64,000 nucleotides of DNA from an uncultured Ruminococcus sp. GTDB lineage: Bacteria; Bacillota; Clostridia; Oscillospirales; Ruminococcaceae. The stretch covers positions 62,001 to 126,000 of the forward strand of contig UQPZ01000004.1 of NCBI GenBank assembly GCA_900543145.1, written 5' to 3'. The notes under the pieces were generated by a model. That model did no database searches. It was not told the origin of the DNA and saw nothing but the letters and a program-made list of their open reading frames with translations. This document shows positions 18,131 to 25,555 of the stretch, in pieces. Position 1 is the first letter of the stretch. Every line of letters begins with the position of its first letter. A program made the translations under genes and the position numbers.

Positions 18131-18369
18131 GCGTCAGGCTCCTTACTTACCGTTATATTTTTAGCCTCGGAGCGTCTTATCGAAAGCATATAACCTCTCA
18201 GCTTTATTTCCAGAGGATCTCCCAGCGGTGCGACCTTATACAGCTTTACTCTTACTCCGGGAGTGATGCCCATATCTATGAGCCTGCGCTTCATTGCGCC
18301 CAGACAGTTCATTCTTGTTACTGTCGCATATTCACCGGCGTTGAGATCGTTAAGGGTGGCTTCTTTCAT
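18127..18369 (-). CDS. feoA: Ferrous iron transport protein A
   Basis: Small SH3-like cytoplasmic protein of 80 aa that supports FeoB. Typical features: VTRMNCLGAMKRRLIDMGITPG and the ending PLEIKLRGYMLSIRRSEA. First gene of the feo operon, with its stop overlapping the start of feoB (ATGA). SD AAAGGAAA precedes the ATG. Confidence 0.93.
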   Translation of the reverse strand: MKEATLNDLNAGEYATVTRMNCLGAMKRRLIDMGITPGVRVKLYKVAPLGDPLEIKLRGYMLSIRRSEAKNITVSKEPDA

Positions 18370-18414
18370 TAAAACATTTCCTTTCGTGGCGTTCGCTTAA
18401 TACGGCGAAGGCTG

Positions 18415-18464
18415 AGTTAACCTTTGCTAACTTTAATTATAGCACAGCTTTAACAGAAAATCAA
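18415..18464 (-). promoter_or_regulatory. feo promoter with candidate iron-regulator box
   Basis: Minus-strand promoter: TTGATT (18459-18464), 17 bp, TATAAT (18436-18441). Directly downstream, over the expected start of transcription, lies an imperfect 18-bp palindrome, AGTTAACCTTTGCTAACT (18415-18432), whose AGTTA/TAACT arms resemble DtxR/MntR-type boxes seen before feo genes in clostridia. Promoter is seen; the regulator is inferred. Confidence 0.55.
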
Positions 18465-18573
18465 CATTATCAGAAGAAAAATTTACGCTTTTTAAGTTCG
18501 CACTATGAAAAGGCGTTTTGCTATGTAATTATATTCAGCCTGTCTGGTATAAATTCAGAAATTTTTCAGCTGC

Positions 18574-18585
18574 TTAAACGTTTAA
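18574..18585. promoter_or_regulatory. Upstream palindrome TTAAACGTTTAA
   Basis: Perfect 12-bp palindrome with a central CG, about 60 bp upstream of the first solute-binding-protein promoter. It resembles LacI-family operators and could be an auxiliary site for the repressor of that promoter. Confidence 0.4.
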
Positions 18586-18633
18586 CTATGATTATAAACA
18601 AAATTCGTAAATATCTTCTGTTTAATTTGCACA

Positions 18634-18662
18634 TTGACAACGTTTACAGAAATGAATATAAT
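18634..18662 (+). promoter_or_regulatory. Promoter with cre/LacI-like operator, first solute-binding protein
   Basis: TTGACA (18634-18639), 17 bp, TATAAT (18657-18662). Within the spacer and overlapping the -35 is TGACAACGTTTACA (18635-18648), which matches the cre-type pattern TGWAANCGNTNWCA at all but one position. The identical 14-mer occurs in the promoter of the second gene. Confidence 0.75.
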
Positions 18663-18708
18663 GATTTGTATATAATGTGAGTGTTATAATGAAAGGAAAG
18701 TGATTAGC

Positions 18709-20112
18709 TTGACAAAGCTCAAAAGAGCGCTGGCAGTTACTGCCGCCGTTTTGTCAGCCTCCGCTGCTGCCGGCTGCGGAAATTCAGGTAATTCCAGCTC
18801 TGCTGTTACGACAGTACCTAAGGTTGACGTTAACGATACAGATCTTATAGAGAATATTCCGGACGAAGCGCAGAAGGAAATACTGTGGATGGGTACATAC
18901 GATCTTAATCCTGCCGAGGGAGCGGATAAAACCGTTGAAATGACCTTGTTTAATAATAAGGGCGGAACAGTGAAGTTTTCACAGGTAAGCGACGGTGAAA
19001 AATTCGATAAGCTTGCAAGTGCGATAATGTCGCAGAAGGATGTGCCGGATATATTCAAGTATGAATGGCTGGCTTTTCCCTCTCAGGTTCTTAAGGATAT
19101 GTACCAGCCTGTAGATTCGATAGTTGATTTCAGCGATCCTCTCTGGGCTGACGTTGCTGATACAGCAGACCAGTTCGTGCTCAAAGGAAAGCATTATGTA
19201 GCTCCTATAAGCTTTTCCGTAGGAACATTGTTCATGTACGATCACGCTCTTGTTGAGAGCGAAGGACTTGAAGATCCTTACGATCTTTATATGAACGGGG
19301 AATGGAACTGGGATTCGTGGCATGATATTATGACTGAGTTTGTTGAAAATTCTCCTGCAGGAGTTCAGAGATACGGAATAAACGGCTGGTTCCAGACGCA
19401 GGTCATTCAGCAGACCGGCAAGACGATGGTAACCTACGACGGAAATACATTTAAGAGCAATCTTAACGATCCTGATATTGAGCGCGCAGAAAACCTGCTT
19501 TACGACCTCGGAAAGAACAATCTTGTTTATACCGAGTGGGGCGGAACTGCTAAGCAGGTGCTGAAGGACGGAGATATACTGTTTTTCTGTATGGGACCGT
19601 GGGCAATGACTGGAAGAAACGGCCCGCAGGAGGGTGACGAATGGAGGATCGTTCCGGTTCCCAGCGACCCGAATACAGAGGAAAAATATATGACCTCGGA
19701 TATGCTTGCATATATGTGGGTAAAGGGTTCAACTGCCGATGAGGCTGTAAAGACCTGGTACGAATGCTGCCGTATCGCACAGACCAGCGACGAGTACAAG
19801 GAAAACGGAAAGGAAAAATTCCTTAATGCAAATCCGAACTGGACTGAGGAAATGTATGACGTAATGCAGAAGGCTTCCTCCAGCGAGTATAAGCAGGTAT
19901 TTGATTACGGCTACGGAATTTCTCCTGCTCTCTCTCAGGATAACGCCAGCGAGGACGGAAACTGCGTTACCAGAAAGCTTTATGAATTTACAAATAAGCA
20001 GGACGATAACGGTCATCAGTACACATGGTCTGAGCTTAGAGAGGCGTATTCGGCTACTGTTAACAGCGAGCTGGATAAGATAAACAAAGCAATCAAGGAA
20101 TTTGAAGGATAA
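18709..20112 (+). CDS. Extracellular solute-binding lipoprotein (family 1), paralogue A
   Basis: Sugar-type ABC transporter binding protein, anchored by lipidation. Lipoprotein signal: LAVTAAVLSASAAAGC, with Cys as the mature first residue. The mature protein has the family 1 layout and the conserved patch FKYEWLAFPSQV. I prefer the TTG at 18709, since the in-frame GTG at 18700 is only 2 nt from AAAGGA. No permease or ATPase gene is adjacent, so this is an orphan binding protein. It shares a similar fold, length and many identical stretches with the next gene, so the pair arose by tandem duplication. Confidence 0.88.
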   Translation: MTKLKRALAVTAAVLSASAAAGCGNSGNSSSAVTTVPKVDVNDTDLIENIPDEAQKEILWMGTYDLNPAEGADKTVEMTLFNNKGGTVKFSQVSDGEKFDKLASAIMSQKDVPDIFKYEWLAFPSQVLKDMYQPVDSIVDFSDPLWADVADTADQFVLKGKHYVAPISFSVGTLFMYDHALVESEGLEDPYDLYMNGEWNWDSWHDIMTEFVENSPAGVQRYGINGWFQTQVIQQTGKTMVTYDGNTFKSNLNDPDIERAENLLYDLGKNNLVYTEWGGTAKQVLKDGDILFFCMGPWAMTGRNGPQEGDEWRIVPVPSDPNTEEKYMTSDMLAYMWVKGSTADEAVKTWYECCRIAQTSDEYKENGKEKFLNANPNWTEEMYDVMQKASSSEYKQVFDYGYGISPALSQDNASEDGNCVTRKLYEFTNKQDDNGHQYTWSELREAYSATVNSELDKINKAIKEFEG

Positions 20113-20259
20113 TTTCAGAGCTGAATCATTGTAATCTGATGTCAGGTTTGAAAATATTAAACTAAGTTATGATCCCGAAATTGCGTAGATACGTGGTTTC
20201 GGAATTTCTTTGTGCAAAACTTACAAAATACAAAACAATACATTGTGCATTTTCGTTGG

Positions 20260-20288
20260 TTGACAACGTTTACAAATGCCTGTATAAT
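20260..20288 (+). promoter_or_regulatory. Promoter with cre/LacI-like operator, second solute-binding protein
   Basis: TTGACA (20260-20265), 17 bp, TATAAT (20283-20288), with TGACAACGTTTACA at 20261-20274 in exactly the same place as in the upstream gene's promoter. Each paralogue therefore has its own regulated promoter. Confidence 0.75.
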
Positions 20289-20353
20289 ATAGTTAAGTAA
20301 GAAAGTTTTTGAAGTTAACGAAAATATTACAGAAATTTTAGGAGGCTTTTTAT

Positions 20354-21775
20354 ATGAACAGCTATAAAAGAATACTTGCCGGGACACTGGCTCTGGGAAT
20401 GGTATTCGGAATGACTGCCTGCGGAAAAGACGGCGATTCTAAGGGAAGCGATGACAGCTTTGAGGCGACTAACAAGGTAGAGGTTCAGGCTAGTGATAAG
20501 ATCAGCGCTATTCCGGAGGGAAGCGAAGGAACGATAATTTATCTGGGTGAGGGCGATCTTAACCCTACTAAGAAGAACCCTGAAAAAAGCACTGAGCTTA
20601 ATCTTTTTGAACAGAAGGGCGGAAAGATAACCTTCCAGCAGACCAGCAACGAGGACAGGTTTGATAATCTTGCCGCAGCTATAACCGCCAATAAGGACGT
20701 TCCTGATATTTTCAAGTATGAATGGCTTGCTTTTCCTTCACAAGTAGTACGCGAAATGTATCAGCCTATAGACGATATTGTTGATTTTAATTCCGATCTG
20801 TGGAGTCCTGCAAAGGAAACTGCCGATCAGTTTATGCTGGGAGGAAAGCATTATGTAGCGCCCCTCGGATACCTTGCTTCTTCAATGCTCTGCTACGACC
20901 GAGATCTAATTGATGCGGAGGGTCTTGAGGTTCCTTATGATCTGTATAAAAACGGTGAATGGACTTGGTCCGCATGGAAAGATATTATGTCCGAATATGT
21001 GAGCAATGCTCCGGCGGATACCGACCGTTACGGCGTAAACGGATTTTTCAGAACACACCTTGTTCAGCAGACCGGAAAGAATCTTATAAATTATAATGCC
21101 GATAAAGGAATATTTGAAAGCAATCTGAAGGATCCGGATATAGAAAAGGGTCAGGATTTCCTTTATGATTTGATGAAGGAAGGACTTATACTTAACGGAT
21201 GGGTAGGCTCGGCTAGAGACTGCTTCAATCAGAATTGTCTGTTCTTCGCAATGGGCGACTGGGCGTATTCCGGAACCTCCGGCCCTAAGGAGGGAGAGAA
21301 TTGGGAGATCGTTCCTATTCCCGCATATGATTCTAATCCTCAGAAAATTACTACTTCGGATATGACCGCATTTATGTGGGTTAAGGGTTCAACTAAGAAC
21401 GACGCTGTTAAAACATGGTTTGAGTGCTGCCGCGTTGCAAATACTGATCCTCAGTACGCAGAAACAGCAAAGTCAAAGTTTATGGAGAATAATCCTAACT
21501 GGACTGATGAAATGTACGATGTTAAGATGGACGTTGTTTCAGATGATTATATGATGATCTTCGATTATGCGTTCGGAGTTTCTTCCGCTTTGGGAGACAG
21601 AAAGCAGTTTGACGGAAATCAGTGTCTTGTAGATTATCTGTACGCAGCCGCTTCAACTCAGGACGAAGAAGGCAATCAGCCTACATGGGGTTCTGTTCGT
21701 GAGGAGTATTCCGCTACTGTTGATTCAGAGCTAAAAGACCTTAATTCAAGACTTGAAGCTTTTAATGCAAAGTAA
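20354..21775 (+). CDS. Extracellular solute-binding lipoprotein (family 1), paralogue B
   Basis: Second binding protein, 473 aa. Lipoprotein signal LALGMVFGMTAC with Cys as the mature first residue. Shares FKYEWLAFPSQVV, MYQPIDDIVDF, TADQFMLGGKHYVAP and NPNWTDEMYDV with the upstream copy. SD GGAGG is 9 nt before the ATG. Sequence differences between the two are spread along the length, so they may bind different sugars or oligosaccharides. A terminator follows, and again there are no transporter membrane genes, so permeases must be elsewhere. Confidence 0.9.
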   Translation: MNSYKRILAGTLALGMVFGMTACGKDGDSKGSDDSFEATNKVEVQASDKISAIPEGSEGTIIYLGEGDLNPTKKNPEKSTELNLFEQKGGKITFQQTSNEDRFDNLAAAITANKDVPDIFKYEWLAFPSQVVREMYQPIDDIVDFNSDLWSPAKETADQFMLGGKHYVAPLGYLASSMLCYDRDLIDAEGLEVPYDLYKNGEWTWSAWKDIMSEYVSNAPADTDRYGVNGFFRTHLVQQTGKNLINYNADKGIFESNLKDPDIEKGQDFLYDLMKEGLILNGWVGSARDCFNQNCLFFAMGDWAYSGTSGPKEGENWEIVPIPAYDSNPQKITTSDMTAFMWVKGSTKNDAVKTWFECCRVANTDPQYAETAKSKFMENNPNWTDEMYDVKMDVVSDDYMMIFDYAFGVSSALGDRKQFDGNQCLVDYLYAAASTQDEEGNQPTWGSVREEYSATVDSELKDLNSRLEAFNAK

Positions 21776-21786
21776 ATAAAAATTAC

Positions 21787-21822
21787 AAACCGCTTGATTC
21801 GCTGATTAGGCGGTTTGTTTTA
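21787..21822 (+). terminator. Terminator after the second solute-binding protein
   Basis: AAACCGC (21787-21793) pairs with GCGGTTT (about 21810-21816), followed by GTTTTAAT. Confidence 0.7.
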
Positions 21823-21904
21823 ATATTGATATGATAGGCGGCTGCCTCAGAAGATCAAGAAGCCGTGTACAGCAAATATCAGCTGCTCACGGCTTTAGAT
21901 TATA

Positions 21905-22414
21905 TTAATCAAGTTCTTTTCTGACCGCCTTTTCTAAAGAAGCGGTATCGTCTGCAATAATAAGTACGGCATATCCGTTTTCTTCAAAGATGGCTGCGTT
22001 ATTTGCTTTTTCGGTTTCTGAGGGACTGTATCCCTCATATACCTTTATTCTTGCTTGTTTCCGGTTCTCAAGAATTTTCTCAGCGTTTGCGGAGCTGCTG
22101 TTTGTAAGCTTCAGTATTGAGATCTCATCAGCATATTCACCTGATTCGCAGTATAGTATACCGCCGTCAGTAAGCTCCGAGTATTTTACAGAATACAGTT
22201 TTTCGCAGTTTTCCTCAAATATGCTGTCGTTAAAATAAAGCGACGAATCAAGCTTTTCTCTGCTGACGCTGAGATTTTCAAGAATTTGCTGAACGCTTTT
22301 GTTGCTTTCCTGAGGGTCTTGATTTTTTTCCGTACAGCCTGTTATTGCTGCAAAAACGCCAACAATGCATATCAAAACCGCAGTTCTGATTATAAGTCTT
22401 TTCATTTTTCTCAT
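21905..22414 (-). CDS. DUF4358-type lipoprotein
   Basis: Predicted lipoprotein of 169 aa: basic start MRKMKRLIIR, hydrophobic stretch and lipobox AAITGC. The mature part looks like the DUF4358 family (a YAVLIIADD stretch near the end, preceded by an Asn/Glu-rich helix). Function unknown; these are common surface lipoproteins in clostridia. The start may instead be the ATG three codons in, which is better spaced from GGA. Separate transcript on the minus strand, with no obvious partner. Confidence 0.7.
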   Translation of the reverse strand: MRKMKRLIIRTAVLICIVGVFAAITGCTEKNQDPQESNKSVQQILENLSVSREKLDSSLYFNDSIFEENCEKLYSVKYSELTDGGILYCESGEYADEISILKLTNSSSANAEKILENRKQARIKVYEGYSPSETEKANNAAIFEENGYAVLIIADDTASLEKAVRKELD

Positions 22415-22504
22415 TCCGTTTCATTAATATATAAGAATTATAGCATTGTACGGTAAAAAAATCAACAACGTATAAAAAAATTCACACTGTTATTCACTAT
22501 ATAA

Positions 22505-22544
22505 CAAAACCCCTTCTCGGATACATTAATCTGCGGAGGGGTTT
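22505..22544 (-). terminator. Terminator after tetR
   Basis: On the minus strand AAACCCCTCC pairs with GAAGGGGTTTT, followed by GTTATA; placed just after the tetR stop. Confidence 0.75.
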
Positions 22545-22545
22545 A

Positions 22546-23154
22546 TTATTGACTGCATTCATGGTTCTGAATAATTGATCTAATGCTTTCATATAAATGA
22601 GGCTTCAGCACGTCAAGGCTGCATGGCTCCTGGTACAGGATTGCCGAATAGCAGGTGGAGGAAACCAACTCTACGATCATAAACAGCATGATCTCAGGTT
22701 CGTTGATTTTAACAGGCGATTCCTCAAGCATTTGAAAATATACGTCTTTGAAATTAATGTCGTCACCTGCGGTCGGAGTTGTAAGTGCGGTTTTAAAAAT
22801 TCCCCAGCTTAAGTTTTTGGAAATAAAGGTAAGAAGTGATTTGTTTTCATTAAGCTGATTTATTATATTGTCTATAAGACTTATTATTTTTTCCTCAAAG
22901 CTCAGCGGCTTGCTTTGTGCTATAAGCTCTTCAACTGCGTTTCGGAATATTTGGCTTGACTTATGGGAAACGAGCTTGTTTCTTATATCGTATTTATCTT
23001 TGAAATAAAGATAGAAAGTACCCTTTGCAACTCCTGCGTCATCAACTATATCGGTTATCGACGTTTTGCTGAATCCTTTTGTCGTAAAAAACTTAAAGGC
23101 AGTGTTAAGAAGAGAGTCTTCTTTATGCTTCTTGTTGATGTCGAGCTTTCCCAT
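22546..23154 (-). CDS. TetR-family transcriptional regulator
   Basis: Helix-turn-helix repressor of 202 aa. The N-terminal DNA-binding part reads FKFFTTKGFSKTSITDIVDDAGVAKGTFYLYFKDKYDIR, shown here only as the family pattern (TSITDIVDDAGVAKGTFYLY around residues 28-47). The C-terminal ligand domain is not assignable. Divergent from the MMPL exporter; four copies of one palindrome lie between them, which makes autoregulation and control of the exporter very likely. Its own promoter is consensus (see below). Confidence 0.9.
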   Translation of the reverse strand: MGKLDINKKHKEDSLLNTAFKFFTTKGFSKTSITDIVDDAGVAKGTFYLYFKDKYDIRNKLVSHKSSQIFRNAVEELIAQSKPLSFEEKIISLIDNIINQLNENKSLLTFISKNLSWGIFKTALTTPTAGDDINFKDVYFQMLEESPVKINEPEIMLFMIVELVSSTCYSAILYQEPCSLDVLKPHLYESIRSIIQNHECSQ

Positions 23155-23207
23155 TAATTATCACTTCCTTTTGAAGTATGTAATAACGCAGCTATTTCTA
23201 TAACCTT

Positions 23208-23393
23208 ATTATATTACTTTTTAACGTTCGTGTCAACAAGTAAAATTGACTAATAGTCATTTTCATATCTTAAGTATTTTTGTTCATATAAACAAAAAAA
23301 CTGACTATAAGTCATTTTTCTTTATCGGACATATTGACTAACGGTCAGATTTAGAGTATACTGTATTTGTGCTAAAGAAATGACTATCAGTCA
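23208..23393. promoter_or_regulatory. Control region with four copies of the palindrome TGACTAnnnGTCA
   Basis: Four 13-bp sites: 23247-23259, 23302-23314, 23335-23347 and 23381-23393. Leftward tetR promoter: TTGACA (23231-23236), 17 bp, TATAAT (23208-23213). Rightward promoter: TTGACT (23334-23339), 17 bp, TATACT (23357-23362). Site 3 covers the rightward -35, site 4 covers the start of that transcript, and site 1 lies 10 bp upstream of the tetR -35. Confidence 0.85.
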
Positions 23394-23418
23394 TTATATT
23401 GAAAGGAATGAAGACGGC

Positions 23419-25542
23419 ATGATAAAATTCGGCAAATGGATCGTCAGGCACAGGATAATTATTATTATAGTAAGCGTTCTGCTGCTTGTTCCGTCGGTAT
23501 TCGGATTTGTCAATACCCGGGTAAACTACGATATTCTTTCATACCTGCCAAAGGACATTGATACTATGACAGGACAGGATATTCTGCTCGGGGATTTCGG
23601 CAAGGGCGGTTTTTCAATGGTCATGATCGACGGTATGACCGATAAGCAGGTTGAACAGACAAAAAAGAAAATTGAGGATATCAACCATGTTGACAGCGTA
23701 GTCTGGTACGATTCGCTGGCAGATATAACTCTTCCTAAAGAGGTCCTTCCTGATAAGCTGTACGACTTCTTTAATTCCGGCGATTCTACTCTAATGGTTG
23801 TATTTTTCGACGATACGACGTCAGGTGACGGAACGCTTCAGGCAATTGAGGATATAAGAGCCGTTTCAAAGGAGCAGTGCTTCGTAAGCGGAATGTCTTC
23901 GGTTGTTGAGGATATTAAAAATCTTTCAAATGAAGAAAGTATAATGTATGTAGTGATCGCAGTTATACTTACAAGTATTATTCTTGCGGTAGCAATGGAT
24001 TCCTTCCTTATTCCTGTATTTTTTATGCTGAGTATCGGAATGGCGATCATATATAACCTCGGAACAAATTTTATAAAAGGTGAGATATCATTTATTACTC
24101 AGGCTCTGGCGGCGGTGCTGCAGCTGGGTGTAACAATGGACTACTCTATCTTCCTTTATCACAGCTATAAAGAAAAGCAGCAGGTTTACGCCGGAGATAA
24201 GGAAAGAGCTATGGCTCATGCGATCTCAAACACGATAGTTTCCGTTGTCGGCAGCTCGGTAACTACAGTAGCAGGATTTCTTGCAATGTGCTTTATGAGC
24301 TTTACAATGGGGCTCGACCTTGGAATCGTAATGGCAAAGGGCGTTGTTTTCGGAGTATTGAGCTGTGTTACTATTCTTCCGTCGTTAATACTCTGCTTTG
24401 ATAAAGCGATAGAAAAAACGTCGCATAAGGATATTATTCCTGATATGAGCAAGGCTTCAAAATTTATAATAAAGCATTCGGGAGTATTTATAACGCTGTT
24501 TTTAGTTATTCTGTTTCCTGCGCTTTACGGTTATACTCATTATGATGTTTACTACAATCTTGATTCAACGCTTCCTAAGGAGCTTCCGAGTATTGTAGCT
24601 AATACCAAGCTGGCGGAAGAGTATCACATGAATTCGACGCATATGCTGCTGGCGGATTCTGAAATGGACGCAAAGCAGGTCAACAGAATGCTGGACGAAA
24701 TGAACGATGTAGACGGAGTGAAATTTGTTCTGGGCTTTAATGAGCTTGTAGGGCCGGCGATTCCGGAGGAGGTCATTCCGGAATCAGTTGAGAGCATTAT
24801 GAAGAGCGGAGACTGGCAGCTAATACTTATAGGCTCTGAATATGCGGTAGCTTCCGACGAGGTAAACGATCAGATCGCAAAGCTTAACGATATTGCTAAG
24901 AATTATGACAGCGGCTCAATGATAATAGGAGAAGCGCCCGCTACCAAGGATCTAATAGAGGTCACAGACCATGACTTCAAGGTAGTAAGCATAGTATCGA
25001 TAGGAGTAATATTCCTTATTATAGCCTGTGTACTTAAATCGGTTTCTCTTCCGATAATACTTGTGTGCGTCATTGAATTTGCAATATTTGTAAATATGGG
25101 CATTCCCTGCTTTACCGGAACTGAACTTCCGTTTATTGCGTCAATAGTTATAGGAACTATTCAGCTGGGAGCAACAGTAGATTATGCAATACTGATGACT
25201 ACCCGCTACAAGAAAGAACGTTACGGCGGCAAGGATAAAAAGGAAGCGGTAACGATAGCACTTTCGACTTCCGTAAAATCAATCATAGTTTCAGCAATGG
25301 GATTTTTTGCGGCTACCTTTGGCGTAGGAGCTTATTCAAGTATAGATATGATCTCCTCACTGTGTACGCTTATGTCAAGAGGAGCGATAATATCTATGAT
25401 AACGGTTATCACAGTTCTTCCGTCGCTGCTTATGATTTTTGATAAGCTGATATGCGTTACGACAATGGGAATAAGACCAAAGCTGTTTAAAATACCTGAA
25501 AAAGATTATTCGCAGACAAAATTACCGGTGGAAAATAAATAG
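23419..25542 (+). CDS. MMPL/RND-family membrane exporter
   Basis: Large membrane transporter of the MMPL branch of the RND superfamily, about 707 aa. It shows the duplicated layout: helix 1 then a large outer loop (about residues 30-170), a bundle of five helices containing GVTMDYSIFLYHSYKEK (about residue 235), a second helix and loop (about 360-510) and a second bundle with GATVDYAILMTTRYKKE. The two GxTxDY motifs carry the acidic residues used for proton coupling. Likely exports lipids or amphipathic compounds; the exact substrate is unknown. The ATG at 23419 follows AAAGGA; an upstream ATG at 23380 would place operator 4 inside the gene. Operon with the LxxG protein, gap 13 bp. Confidence 0.88.
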   Translation: MIKFGKWIVRHRIIIIIVSVLLLVPSVFGFVNTRVNYDILSYLPKDIDTMTGQDILLGDFGKGGFSMVMIDGMTDKQVEQTKKKIEDINHVDSVVWYDSLADITLPKEVLPDKLYDFFNSGDSTLMVVFFDDTTSGDGTLQAIEDIRAVSKEQCFVSGMSSVVEDIKNLSNEESIMYVVIAVILTSIILAVAMDSFLIPVFFMLSIGMAIIYNLGTNFIKGEISFITQALAAVLQLGVTMDYSIFLYHSYKEKQQVYAGDKERAMAHAISNTIVSVVGSSVTTVAGFLAMCFMSFTMGLDLGIVMAKGVVFGVLSCVTILPSLILCFDKAIEKTSHKDIIPDMSKASKFIIKHSGVFITLFLVILFPALYGYTHYDVYYNLDSTLPKELPSIVANTKLAEEYHMNSTHMLLADSEMDAKQVNRMLDEMNDVDGVKFVLGFNELVGPAIPEEVIPESVESIMKSGDWQLILIGSEYAVASDEVNDQIAKLNDIAKNYDSGSMIIGEAPATKDLIEVTDHDFKVVSIVSIGVIFLIIACVLKSVSLPIILVCVIEFAIFVNMGIPCFTGTELPFIASIVIGTIQLGATVDYAILMTTRYKKERYGGKDKKEAVTIALSTSVKSIIVSAMGFFAATFGVGAYSSIDMISSLCTLMSRGAIISMITVITVLPSLLMIFDKLICVTTMGIRPKLFKIPEKDYSQTKLPVENK

Positions 25543-25555
25543 GAGGCAGATTGTT

